Part shown: positions 1 through 8,308 of the stretch, piece by piece
Layout of the letters: every line of letters begins with the position of its first letter
Numbering within the stretch: position 1 is the first letter of the stretch
NCBI GenBank assembly: GCA_947645675.1
Contig: CANSDP010000016.1
Location: forward strand, 1 to 46,985
Direction: 5' to 3'
Length of the DNA: 46,985 nt
Source: an uncultured Bacillota bacterium
GTDB lineage: Bacteria > Bacillota > Clostridia > Oscillospirales > Oscillospiraceae
The notes under the pieces: model-generated
What the model was told of the DNA's origin: nothing
The model's input: only the letters and a program-made list of their open reading frames with translations
The model's database searches: none
Translations under genes and position numbers: made by a program

Positions 1-188
1 TTTTCGGGACGGTCAAGACCGCTTACGGCCTGGACCGCGTCATGGCACGCCTACAGGAAAGCGCTGTCTGTGTGATTGGCGTTGCACTGCTGCTCTCGAA
101 CCTTTCCTTATCCCTGAGGGCCGCTCTTGTTCTGTTTTGCCTTATGCTTCTGCTGTTTGTTTTGCCAAGGTTGCGGAGCAGAGCCTAA
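1..188 (+). CDS. C-terminal fragment, possibly of a DDE transposase (5' end outside window)
   Basis: An open frame enters from the left edge (codons from base 3) and stops at TAA 186-188, giving 61 residues. It begins FGTVKTAYGLDRVMARLQES and ends in a hydrophobic and then basic tail. The 'FGTVK..YGL.R' start followed by a hydrophobic helix resembles the last segment of several insertion-sequence transposases. This is a weak family resemblance judged by eye and not a firm identification. Its position beside an AT-rich island with a recombinase fits a mobile context. It could instead be the end of an unrelated membrane protein. Confidence 0.35.
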   Translation, partial: FGTVKTAYGLDRVMARLQESAVCVIGVALLLSNLSLSLRAALVLFCLMLLLFVLPRLRSRA

Positions 189-238
189 TTAAAATTCAAA
201 CGAGTACTCAATATTTTATATAGAAAGAGAGAAATCTT

Positions 239-3200
239 ATGAATACGTTAAATCTAGATAGAGCAACTTTTGCTTCTGTATATCGTTTTCTTCAAAATAA
301 ACAGGACACTTATACAGCGAAGTGCTTTCAAAATTTATTTCGTATTTCCTTATTGTTTTTTCCGGCCTTTATATGTCCAGACGTAGCAGTAATAACAGGA
401 TTGTCTGCTGGTGCTTCTCTAGCGGGAATTGGAGCAGGAAAAGCAGTTAAAGATGCCGCTGAAAATGCTTTTTCACTATTTAAGCACAAGTCTTATGAGG
501 ATTATTATACTCGTTACGAGCAAATGCAGATTGCACAGGTAATGTTAATCTATGCTTCTTATTTTGATACTATTAGCCAATACTTGCCAAATGAGAATGG
601 TGAAGTTGAGTTATCGCCTGATATACGGCTGGAACTTGCCCAAGCATCTTTAAAGTCATACTGTCAAAAATTAGAATCATCAGCAAAGAAGCAGCAGAGC
701 TTACCCAGACTATTAGAAGAAGAAATTTCTCTGCCTAATCCAACAGAAACATTTGCTCAATATGAAATGAGATTGTTAGGCTTCTATTGTGTACTAAATG
801 AACAGTTTATTAAATTCTTTGAGCAACTACCTTTCTGGAAAAGTCTGAGGGATGATAGAAATCTCTTAGATAAAGCGCAGAAGGAGTTTTTCAGAGAAAA
901 TCTTAACAATTTACCTAAACAAGCAGTTTCTACATATCGAAGGGAATATTTCACTCTATCAAAAACATTTCCGGATTTTGCCGTGTGGGCAAATCACGAG
1001 GAACACCGCCGACTAGAAGAGCAAATCGATGTTGGCTTTACCCATATTGCGGATCGGTTGCGTCAGTGTTGTTATTTTATTGAACAACGGAGTAATATTG
1101 CCGCAGCTGCGATGGAACAATACCATCGCAAATATATCAACTATCTTCAAAGTCCAATTATTGACCATAGTGCTGATTTTGATACCAGTGGCGTGGTTTT
1201 TCCTACAAAAAGAGATATTTTTATCCCACAGTCATTTAAAGCTATTACCTATCATAACAATATGACCCTTGAGTCCAAAGATTCTTGGAGAACAGAAAAG
1301 TCTAGGGAAGAAATCGGGAAATATATTCATAGTATACTGAGCCACCCTACCTATGGTCAGAATCCGTTGCTGATTCTAGGACACCCTGGTGCAGGCAAAA
1401 CTCTGCTCTGCCATATGCTGGCAGCGCAGGTCCTATTTGCAGAATACCATGTGATTATCATCCGCCTACGGGATACTGCGGCAGAAGATGATATTACCCA
1501 ACAAATTAACAGTCAGATTGCCCGAGACTTAGGGGATAATTGCCGCTGGAATGATATCCGCAATGCGGAGTTGGATAAAGCAGTGTTACTTATTTTTGAC
1601 GGCTATGACGAACTGCTTCAGGCCAGTGGGAAAACTTATTCTAACTATTTGAATGAGATTGCTAGGTTCCAGTCAGAACAACGAAACATACACCGAATGC
1701 TTGTTCGATGCATTGTCACCAGCCGAGTTACATTGATCGACAAAGCTTCTATCCCAGAAAATAGTCAAGTTTTACACCTGAATGCTTTTGATAATACCCG
1801 CATCCAAAGGTGGATAGATATCTGGAATAGTAAAAATGAGTCATTTTTTACCAGTCAAAAGGCAAATAAACTGGAAATTACGTCAGACAGTAAGGTGAAG
1901 GATCTGGCCAGACAGCCATTACTACTGTTAATGCTAGCGCTGTACACAATGAATGGTAATGATTTGCGGGGACAGACAGATATTAGTTACGCAGAACTAT
2001 ATTACAAACTGATTCGAGATTTCGTGATTCGGGAAAATGAAAAAGATACCACATTCGGTCGCCTAACTGATCAGAAGAAAAAGGAGGCTATTTATAAGAG
2101 CCTCCGCAACTTGGGGATTGTAGCACTGGGGATGTATAACCGAAAGCAATTGGTAATTCGCTCTACTGAGTTGAAGGTAGACTTGGCATTTCTATCTTGC
2201 GGTGAGGTACCGTCAGATTTTGAAGATGCTTATACTCTAGAGAAGGAAGATAAACTAATTGGCAGTTTTTTCTTTGTTCATAGTTCGAAATCTATCGTTC
2301 GCACTGACAGATTTCCAATCAAGGTATCTGCTTACGAGTTTTTGCACAATACGTTTGGAGAATTTCTAACGGCCTATTATATTCTGGATGTGGTTTTTCG
2401 TTTGGCACGACGTCAACTTAATGATACTGAAATGGGAGAAACATTTAGTTGGCCAAATGACCTAGAGCGGGAATGGCACACATGCTTGGCCTATGTGCCA
2501 TTGTGTACCCGCCCTGTTGTGCTTAACATGATTCACGAGTTTTCACCATTGCTTGCCAAAGAAAGACAATTAAATAAGGAATATATACAAATCGCACTAG
2601 ATGCTTTGTTTTCTGGTGAGATTAGGCGGCTGATTTCCGGTGGGTTATTCGCCTGTTTGAACAAAACACTGTCGGTACAAGGTAATCCGTTTAAGCATCC
2701 AGAATTAACCATGCATGTGTCTACTTATAGCATTAACTTAATTCTGCTACGGTCTACGGTATGTACGGATTCCTTTGTATTTACGGATCGACTTGGAACA
2801 AAATCGGACTGGAATAAAATGACACGACTCTGGCGTTATGCGTTTTCGGAGGAAGAATTGGTTGTTTTGTCTTGTATGCTTCAGTTAAGTATTAATAACG
2901 GAATCTATCAATTGAGATATCAGTATGATAAAAGTGCAACGGACCAAACCCGTTCTATAACTAAGCTAGACCGGATGTACCGAGTAGCTGATGTTTTAGG
3001 GGATAATACAGAACGAGCAGTCTTTGGGGTACTCAATAAAACAGCGATATTACATAATTCGAACAGTAACATCTATATTGTCCTAGAAAAAGAGCAATTA
3101 AAATTAAAAACCATGTTTGCTTTAAACTCGATTGAGAATATTTTAACATCATCGTCGCAGAATAAATATGTACAGTCACATTTGGTAGAAAAGCTACATC

Positions 3201-4216
3201 TTTTACTCCGTTGTAGCTACAAAGAATCAGATTATTGGGGAATATACATATATTGCTCGCTTCTGACTGAATTGATTGCTAAAAATATTTTGGAGCAGAA
3301 ATATATCAATACTTTATTAGACCAGAAAGACTTGTTAAATTTGGAGCAAGAAATCACCCAATGTGCTAGGGTATGCTATCCTTTTAATCAATATTGTGAT
3401 ATTCGATATCTAAAACTTCTTGAGCTTATTACTGTAATCTTTCCATATACAGATTCTGAAATAATTTTTGATATTCTTGAAGATATGTTGAAGCAGGTTA
3501 GCCTAAACTTACAAATGCGGTCTCAGAATGAGGCAAATAAAAGAAAAATGAAAACTCAGGTTGAGTCTTTTAAGAATTGTATTAATCAATTGTTTTCTCA
3601 ATATTGCCATAAAGTTGAAAAGTCCCTGAAATGGAGCAACCTTGCTTCGAAGCACAAAGATATTGAAAATCTGTGTAGAGTCAGTAAACTATTTGCAAAA
3701 TTTATTTCTTGGAGAGGATTTTCTTGCCTTCTGCATGTATGTAAGATACTTCAAGAGGCAAGAGAGTGTGATTTTGTCTATATTCTTATGGAGTGTTACC
3801 TAAACTCTATGGAAGATGATCTCTTTTCCATATTTAACCGCATTAAGAAGAAAGATAGACCTGTATTTCTCAACTATGCAATAGATTGCTACTACAGAAT
3901 TTATCTATCATCAAGCCAGCAGTTTTTTGTCTCAGACGACAGCCAAATAATAGAACTTATATTTTGTAAATTGGATTCATTAACTATGCTACTTCCGTCC
4001 TATGAATCCTCTTTATCTCATTTCCTATGGTTGCTTTGTGAGGAAATGAGTTATATACCATGGCCTAAGTTTGATTTGCGGGCTGAGCTCTACCAAGTAC
4101 TTACCAAGTATGCTTCCAGCTTGTCTGTCCAAACTTTGCAACAAATTTTGACGTGTGTCCGAAAGTTTGGATATCGGGATTTGGAAATGATTGCAATAAA
4201 AGTTGTGTCGGGATAG
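239..4216 (+). CDS. Large NACHT-type STAND NTPase, candidate antiphage defence protein
   Basis: A 1325-residue protein. The P-loop reads GHPGAGKT (K387, T388), and the Walker B segment is IFDGYDEL around D454, with the extra acidic residues typical of NACHT domains. Residues ~1-370 lie before the NTPase and include a hydrophobic stretch at ~34-75 that could contact membrane. Residues ~700-1325 are long, apparently helical and without a recognised domain, where STAND proteins usually carry their sensor. No nuclease, TIR or protease motif was recognised. Bacterial NACHT/Avs proteins are known antiphage sensors; that role here is inferred from architecture and from the mobile island. The gene is strikingly AT-rich compared with everything after 6200, which points to recent transfer. 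The ribosome site upstream of the ATG is weak (AAAGAGAG). Confidence 0.85.
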   Translation: MNTLNLDRATFASVYRFLQNKQDTYTAKCFQNLFRISLLFFPAFICPDVAVITGLSAGASLAGIGAGKAVKDAAENAFSLFKHKSYEDYYTRYEQMQIAQVMLIYASYFDTISQYLPNENGEVELSPDIRLELAQASLKSYCQKLESSAKKQQSLPRLLEEEISLPNPTETFAQYEMRLLGFYCVLNEQFIKFFEQLPFWKSLRDDRNLLDKAQKEFFRENLNNLPKQAVSTYRREYFTLSKTFPDFAVWANHEEHRRLEEQIDVGFTHIADRLRQCCYFIEQRSNIAAAAMEQYHRKYINYLQSPIIDHSADFDTSGVVFPTKRDIFIPQSFKAITYHNNMTLESKDSWRTEKSREEIGKYIHSILSHPTYGQNPLLILGHPGAGKTLLCHMLAAQVLFAEYHVIIIRLRDTAAEDDITQQINSQIARDLGDNCRWNDIRNAELDKAVLLIFDGYDELLQASGKTYSNYLNEIARFQSEQRNIHRMLVRCIVTSRVTLIDKASIPENSQVLHLNAFDNTRIQRWIDIWNSKNESFFTSQKANKLEITSDSKVKDLARQPLLLLMLALYTMNGNDLRGQTDISYAELYYKLIRDFVIRENEKDTTFGRLTDQKKKEAIYKSLRNLGIVALGMYNRKQLVIRSTELKVDLAFLSCGEVPSDFEDAYTLEKEDKLIGSFFFVHSSKSIVRTDRFPIKVSAYEFLHNTFGEFLTAYYILDVVFRLARRQLNDTEMGETFSWPNDLEREWHTCLAYVPLCTRPVVLNMIHEFSPLLAKERQLNKEYIQIALDALFSGEIRRLISGGLFACLNKTLSVQGNPFKHPELTMHVSTYSINLILLRSTVCTDSFVFTDRLGTKSDWNKMTRLWRYAFSEEELVVLSCMLQLSINNGIYQLRYQYDKSATDQTRSITKLDRMYRVADVLGDNTERAVFGVLNKTAILHNSNSNIYIVLEKEQLKLKTMFALNSIENILTSSSQNKYVQSHLVEKLHLLLRCSYKESDYWGIYIYCSLLTELIAKNILEQKYINTLLDQKDLLNLEQEITQCARVCYPFNQYCDIRYLKLLELITVIFPYTDSEIIFDILEDMLKQVSLNLQMRSQNEANKRKMKTQVESFKNCINQLFSQYCHKVEKSLKWSNLASKHKDIENLCRVSKLFAKFISWRGFSCLLHVCKILQEARECDFVYILMECYLNSMEDDLFSIFNRIKKKDRPVFLNYAIDCYYRIYLSSSQQFFVSDDSQIIELIFCKLDSLTMLLPSYESSLSHFLWLLCEEMSYIPWPKFDLRAELYQVLTKYASSLSVQTLQQILTCVRKFGYRDLEMIAIKVVSG

Positions 4217-4346
4217 AACTTTTGTAGTTATGAACTTTTTTAACAATATACAACCCACTTATACCATGATTTTTAGAGAAAAGTCTGTCTGATTAGACAA
4301 AACAATATCAGCATTTAACCAAGATTTATATTTTAATAGTACATTA

Positions 4347-4385
4347 AAAAGGCAACTGTATGGGATGTTTGTGCAGTTGTCTTTT
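4347..4385 (+). terminator. Rho-independent terminator after the NACHT gene
   Basis: A 12-bp stem pairs 4347-4358 (AAAAGGCAACTG) with 4374-4385 (CAGTTGTCTTTT), with one G-U pair and a 15-base loop. The right arm ends in a short T run. It lies 130 bases after the NACHT stop codon. Confidence 0.65.
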
Positions 4386-4430
4386 CATATACACCCCCTA
4401 ATTTGCATACTTTTTCAAGAGGTGATTTTA

Positions 4431-4544
4431 ATGAAAACCCCAATTTTAATTTTGAGTGAGTGTCATCCAAATTCATCTGCTTTTGATTACAAAACAATTT
4501 ATCAAATCGTTACGACTTGGTTTACAAAAGAACTCCACAAATGA
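4431..4544 (+). CDS. Small 37-residue protein, unknown function
   Basis: ATG at 4431 follows a good ribosome site (AAGAGGTGA, about 6 bases upstream), and the frame ends at TGA 4542-4544. The product starts MKTPILILSECHPNSSAF and ends in a lysine- and histidine-bearing tail. A terminator hairpin begins at the stop codon, so the unit looks like a short transcript of its own. The base composition is AT-rich like the NACHT gene and unlike the recombinase that follows. No family is recognised. It could be a small cargo protein of the island or a remnant of a longer gene. Confidence 0.45.
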   Translation: MKTPILILSECHPNSSAFDYKTIYQIVTTWFTKELHK

Positions 4545-4573
4545 TGCCTTTGCCATTTTATCGGCAAAGGCAT
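4544..4573 (+). terminator. Hairpin terminator between the 37-residue ORF and the recombinase
   Basis: A perfect 11-bp stem, ATGCCTTTGCC (4544-4554) with GGCAAAGGCAT (4563-4573), has an 8-base loop and is followed by TTAAAATAATTTCTT. The tail is only moderately T-rich. Confidence 0.6.
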
Positions 4574-4637
4574 TTAAAATAATTTCTTGCCACGCGGCTG
4601 CTCATAAGGTATGATGATACCGAGCAGTTACGCCTTG

Positions 4638-4655
4638 AAGGAGGTGTAACAAATC
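4638..4655 (+). promoter_or_regulatory. Strong ribosome site placed in front of an ATC codon
   Basis: AAGGAGGTG (4638-4646) is followed by an in-frame TAA (4647-4649), one CAA codon and ATC (4653-4655). From the end of GGAGG to the ATC is 8 bases, the ideal spacing for a start. There is no ATG, GTG or TTG in this frame until the ATG at 4842, which lies far inside the catalytic domain. Confidence 0.7.
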
Positions 4656-6191
4656 CTTTGTGCGATCTATACACGACTGAGTAAGGAGGACGAAGACAAG
4701 CATCAACCCGAGTCCGAGAGTATCCAAAACCAGAAGTCTCTGCTGACCCGCTACGCCGTCGACCACGGGTGGGATATCTACTCGATTTTCTGCGACGAGG
4801 ACTTTTCCGGGGTTGACAGTGACCGCCCGGACTTCAACCGCATGATTGAAGCCGCTAAGGCGAAAAAATTCCAAATTATCCTTTGCAAGAGCCAGTCCCG
4901 CTTCACCCGGGACATGGAACTGGTAGAGAAGTACATCCACGGCCTGTTCCCCATCTGGGGCATCCGGTTCATCGCAGTGGCGGACAACGCCGACACAGAG
5001 GTCAAGGGCAACAAGAAAGCCCGACAGATCAACGGTCTGGTGAACGAGTGGTATCTGGAGGACCTGTCGGAAAATGTCCGCATGGTGTTCGACCTGAAGC
5101 GGCGGGAGGGCAAGTACATCGGCGGCTTTCCTATCTACGGCTACCGGAAGGACCCGGCAGACAAGAACCACATCATCCCCGACCCGGAGGCGGCGGAGGT
5201 GGTGCAGCAGATTTTCCGGTGGTCGCTGGAGGGGCACGGGCGGCAGAACATCGCCTGGCTGCTGAACCGGCAGGGCATCCCCAACCCCACCCGCTACAAG
5301 GCGGAGCGGGGCTGGAGCTGCAACCACCCCATCAAGAACGACTTTGGGCTGTGGAACAAGGTGACCGTTGGCAGAATCCTGACCAACGAGATGTACACCG
5401 GCGTAATGATCCAGGGGCGGCGGCGGAAGGTCAGCTACAAGTCCAAGGTTATCATTGACACGCCGGAGAGTGAATGGTACCGGGTGGAGGGCACTCATGA
5501 GGCCATTATCGACCGGACTACCTTTGAGGCGGTCCAGCGGGGCTTGAAGCTGCGGACGAGGACGGATGGAACTGGAGAAACGCATCTGTTGGCCGGGCTG
5601 GTGAAGTGCGCCGACTGCGGTTCCACCATGAGCAAGTGCTCCAATGGAAGCCGCTCCTATCTGCGGTGCAAGCTGTACGCCGATAGCGGCGGCAAGCGGC
5701 TGTGTACCCGGCACTCGGTGCGGCTGGACCAGCTCATTGACCTGATTTCAGAGCGCATCCGCTACTACGTTCAGACCTATTACCGACTGGACCCCAACGA
5801 CATCCGGCCTCAGAAGGACACCCGCCGGGAGGCGCTGGAGCAGGAGCAGAAAAGCCTGTCCACCCAATTGGAGAAGCGCAGTCAGGCGCTGAAAACGCTG
5901 TACTTAGACAAGGTGGCCGGTATCCTCAGCGAGGGACAATTTGTGGATCTGAATCAGTCCTTTCTGGAGGAAAAAAGCCGCCTGGAGCGGCGGCTGAACG
6001 CTATCGACGAAGAGCTGGCGGAGCGGGACCATTCCGAGGACCAGAACAGTCTGATGGAGCGGGCCAGGGAGCTTTTGAAGCTGGAAACTGTCCCACGGGA
6101 ATTAGTCGTTGGATTGGTGGAAAAAATCGAAATTTGCGAGAAAAACCTGGAAACCGGACAGCAGGAGGTAAAAGTCACCTGGAAATTTTAA
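4653..6191 (+). CDS. Large serine recombinase, apparent ATC start
   Basis: Read from ATC 4653 the protein has 512 residues, normal for a large serine recombinase. The N-terminus carries the YTRLS motif with the catalytic serine at residue 10 (codon 4680-4682). Next come the DEDFSG and SRFTRD segments of the resolvase domain (to ~150), a Recombinase domain with KYIGGFPIYGY, a zinc-ribbon segment with CADCGS and a later Cys pair (~310-350), and a coiled coil (~385-470). Starting at the first ATG (4842) would delete the catalytic serine, so the upstream start is required for activity. The ATC may be a used rare start or a mutated ATG; the sequence cannot decide. The gene sits at the right end of the island next to the interrupted ATPase gene, as expected for the integrase of the element. 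Confidence 0.88.
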   Translation: MLCAIYTRLSKEDEDKHQPESESIQNQKSLLTRYAVDHGWDIYSIFCDEDFSGVDSDRPDFNRMIEAAKAKKFQIILCKSQSRFTRDMELVEKYIHGLFPIWGIRFIAVADNADTEVKGNKKARQINGLVNEWYLEDLSENVRMVFDLKRREGKYIGGFPIYGYRKDPADKNHIIPDPEAAEVVQQIFRWSLEGHGRQNIAWLLNRQGIPNPTRYKAERGWSCNHPIKNDFGLWNKVTVGRILTNEMYTGVMIQGRRRKVSYKSKVIIDTPESEWYRVEGTHEAIIDRTTFEAVQRGLKLRTRTDGTGETHLLAGLVKCADCGSTMSKCSNGSRSYLRCKLYADSGGKRLCTRHSVRLDQLIDLISERIRYYVQTYYRLDPNDIRPQKDTRREALEQEQKSLSTQLEKRSQALKTLYLDKVAGILSEGQFVDLNQSFLEEKSRLERRLNAIDEELAERDHSEDQNSLMERARELLKLETVPRELVVGLVEKIEICEKNLETGQQEVKVTWKF

Positions 6192-6215
6192 TGTACTTAT
6201 GGAACCACCCCGTGG
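6190..6215. other. Right junction of the mobile island (attachment site region)
   Basis: The recombinase stops at 6191, and the minus-strand ATPase frame becomes foreign and stops at 6197-6199. ATPase similarity runs through the VDGTAPH segment and fails at once after it. The crossover therefore lies within roughly 6200-6213, around CCACCCCGTGG. The left junction and the matching half-gene are not in the window. Confidence 0.55.
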
Positions 6216-6496
6216 GGCGCTGTTCCGTCCACGATAGCGGCCTTGAGGGCGGGGATGACAACGGCGTCCAGGGAGCCCGGGTCGCCGGAGCAGAGAATGT
6301 ACTCGGTCTCCAGACCGGCCTCCTCCGCCCAGTCTCCGACCTTGCCCATAAGGGTGGACTTCCCGCAGCCGGGCCCGCCCTTTAAAATGTAGATGGCCCG
6401 GGCCTGCTCCGGGGGGAGCAGATGGTCATACAGGGAGTAAAAACCGGCGGGGGAATTGGCCCCTAAAAAATATTGAATATGTGGTAAAGCAGCCAT
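6197..6496 (-). pseudogene. N-terminal remnant of a PRK06851-type P-loop ATPase, cut by the mobile island
   Basis: The frame starts at ATG 6496 with a GGAGGG ribosome site just upstream and runs for 99 codons. It contains a Walker A motif, KGGPGCGKST, then the CSGDPGSLD and VDGTAPH segments that are characteristic of PRK06851-like ATPases (usually ~350 residues). It stops four codons after VDGTAPH at the recombinase border. The first quarter is intact in sequence, so the break is recent and due to insertion. The rest of the gene should lie to the left of the island. A longer upstream frame exists but lacks a ribosome site. Confidence 0.8.
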
Positions 6497-6644
6497 AAAA
6501 GACCCTCCAATCATCAATTCTATGCCCCAGACTATGCCAGGAGGGGCCAATTGGTGAGGGGGCGGGACCAAGTCCGGAGGAGGAAACTGTAAACAAGGTA
6601 TAAAAGGGGCTTTCCAGAAGGGTGTGAATGGTGTAAAATGTCTC

Positions 6645-6674
6645 TTGACACAGGCGGGGTCTCAGAGTAAAATG
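6645..6674 (+). promoter_or_regulatory. Promoter of the [FeFe] hydrogenase gene
   Basis: TTGACA (6645-6650), an 18-base spacer and TAAAAT (6669-6674). Transcription would start near 6681, leaving a ~90-base leader before the ATG at 6771. The rest of 6497-6770 holds only the palindrome at 6696-6710. Confidence 0.75.
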
Positions 6675-6695
6675 AGGCTTGAAATGAAAGAAATC

Positions 6696-6710
6696 CTGCA
6701 TTTTGCAGGA
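6696..6710. promoter_or_regulatory. Palindrome in the hydrogenase leader, possible operator
   Basis: CCTGCA-TTT-TGCAGG, a perfect 6-bp-arm inverted repeat about 15-30 bases past the predicted transcription start. It could bind a regulator or form a small RNA hairpin. Confidence 0.35.
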
Positions 6711-6770
6711 CGGTTCGCCAAAAATTGCGAGAGAGACCGATGCGCGGACTTAGAAGAAGGAGAAGGACAT

Positions 6771-8237
6771 ATGCATACATTTGAAACAAAAATTCAGGAG
6801 CTGAAGACCTCTGTTCTCACCGAGGTGGCCCGCCTGACCTGGGAGGATAAGCTCTCGTCCGGTATTCTGGACGTGCCCGAGAAGATCATCCCCGGCCCCG
6901 AGGCCAGCCTGCGCTGCTGCATCTACAAGGAGCGGGCCATTATCAACAGCCGCGTGAAGATGGCAATGGGCGGCGACAAGAGCAACCCCAGCGTGGTGGA
7001 GGTCCTGCCCATCGCCTGCGACGAGTGCCCCGTCACCGAGATGACGGTGGGCGACGCCTGCCGGGGCTGTCTGGCCACCCGCTGCGTCCACGCCTGCCCC
7101 AAGGACGCCATCACCATCGTCAACCACCGGGCCAGCATTGACCACAGCAAATGTATCACCTGCGGCAAGTGCGTCAGCGCCTGCCAGTACAGCGCCATTG
7201 TGAAGAACCAGCGCCCCTGCGAGAAGGGCTGTCCCGCCAAGGCCATCTCCATGGGCCCGAACAAGAAGGCGTCCATCGACATCAACGAGTGTATCTCCTG
7301 CGGCAACTGCGTCTATCAGTGCCCCTTCGGCGCCATTCAGGACAAGTCCTGGATTGTGGACGCCATCCACATGATCCAGGGCGGGGCCCACTGGGGCTAT
7401 AAGACCTATGCGGTGATCGCACCCTCCATCGTCGGCCAGTTCGCCCCCGCCACCTACGGACAGGTGGTGGCCGGCATCAAGCAGCTGGGCTTTTCCGGCG
7501 TGGCCGAGGTGGCCCTGGGCGCCGATATGGTGGCCGACCGGGAGTCTGAGGAGCTGGTGGAGAAGGGCGTGCTCACCTCCTCCTGCTGCCCGGGCTTTGT
7601 GGGCTATGTGAAGAAGAAGCACCCTGAGCTGAACCAGTATGTCTCCCACACCCCCTCCCCCATGGTCATGATCGGCCTGCATTTGAAGGAGAAGGAGCCT
7701 GACGCCAAGGTGGTCTTTATCGGCCCCTGCGTGGCCAAGAAGAAGGAGTTCCAGCTGGGCCGCACCATGAACGCCATCGACTGCGTGCTCACCTATGAGG
7801 AGCTGTTCGCCCTGTTCCAGTCCCGGGACATCGACCTGGAGAAGCTGGAGGCGGCCCCCCTGGACGAGGCCAGCGGCTATGGCCGCAACTTCGCCCGCAG
7901 CGGCGGCGTAGCCGAGGCCGTGGTTCAGACCCTGAAGGAGAAGGGTTCCGACTTCGAGGTGAAGGCTGTTCCCTGCAGCGGCACCGCCGCCTGCGAGATG
8001 GCCCTGATGAAGCTGAAGCTGGGCCGTCTGGAGGGCAACTTTATCGAGGGCATGGCCTGCGAGGGCGGCTGCGTCCAGGGCGCCGGCTGTCTGGTCCGGA
8101 GCCCCAAGAACAAGATCGACGTGGAGAAGCACGCCAAGGAGGCCGAGGGCCGGGGCGTGGTTCAGGCGGTGAACACCGCCAAGGGCATCGAGACCCCCAA
8201 GCCCGCCAAGGAGAAGAAGCCCGCCGCCAAGGCGTAA
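6771..8237 (+). CDS. Monomeric [FeFe] hydrogenase (group B-like)
   Basis: 488 residues. The enzyme reduces protons or oxidises H2 using ferredoxin in the cytoplasm. The N-terminal third carries cysteine sets for iron-sulfur clusters: C97/C100/C105/C109, C128/C131/C134/C138, and C174/C177/C180/C184, with extra C150/C154. The H-cluster domain shows SSCCPGF (C272 as likely proton relay, C273 as ligand), PCVAKKKE (C320) and GMACEGGCVQGAG (C429, C433). There is no [2Fe-2S] or NADH-linked domain, which favours a group B monomer. The tail is Lys/Ala/Pro-rich. The start at 6771 is chosen for its GAAGGAG ribosome site; an in-frame ATG at 6624 lies upstream of the promoter. It converges on the 8309-8719 gene. 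Confidence 0.93.
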   Translation: MHTFETKIQELKTSVLTEVARLTWEDKLSSGILDVPEKIIPGPEASLRCCIYKERAIINSRVKMAMGGDKSNPSVVEVLPIACDECPVTEMTVGDACRGCLATRCVHACPKDAITIVNHRASIDHSKCITCGKCVSACQYSAIVKNQRPCEKGCPAKAISMGPNKKASIDINECISCGNCVYQCPFGAIQDKSWIVDAIHMIQGGAHWGYKTYAVIAPSIVGQFAPATYGQVVAGIKQLGFSGVAEVALGADMVADRESEELVEKGVLTSSCCPGFVGYVKKKHPELNQYVSHTPSPMVMIGLHLKEKEPDAKVVFIGPCVAKKKEFQLGRTMNAIDCVLTYEELFALFQSRDIDLEKLEAAPLDEASGYGRNFARSGGVAEAVVQTLKEKGSDFEVKAVPCSGTAACEMALMKLKLGRLEGNFIEGMACEGGCVQGAGCLVRSPKNKIDVEKHAKEAEGRGVVQAVNTAKGIETPKPAKEKKPAAKA

Positions 8238-8254
8238 CAAGAACAGAAGCAGTA

Positions 8255-8295
8255 AAAAATCCCCGCTGGAGCGTTGTGCTCCAGCGGGGATTTTT
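8255..8295. terminator. Bidirectional terminator between convergent genes
   Basis: A perfect 18-bp inverted repeat pairs 8255-8272 (AAAAATCCCCGCTGGAGC) with 8278-8295, loop GTTGT. It is flanked by A and T runs, so it can end transcripts from both sides (hydrogenase and the coiled-coil gene). Confidence 0.9.
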
Positions 8296-8308
8296 CCAAT
8301 GCTTGTAA

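Noticed and set aside
187-6192. AATTTTAAT in opposite orientations at the two sides of the island as terminal repeats
   Set aside because: Only nine AT-rich bases, easily due to chance; serine recombinase elements do not need terminal inverted repeats.
6624-6770. Longer N-terminus for the hydrogenase
   Set aside because: That ATG lies upstream of the predicted promoter and has no ribosome site; the 6771 start has both.
6750-8240. Long minus-strand open frame opposite the hydrogenase, and similar long frames opposite the glycosidase, leuC and purB
   Set aside because: Mirror-image frames of GC-rich genes; repetitive composition and no motifs.
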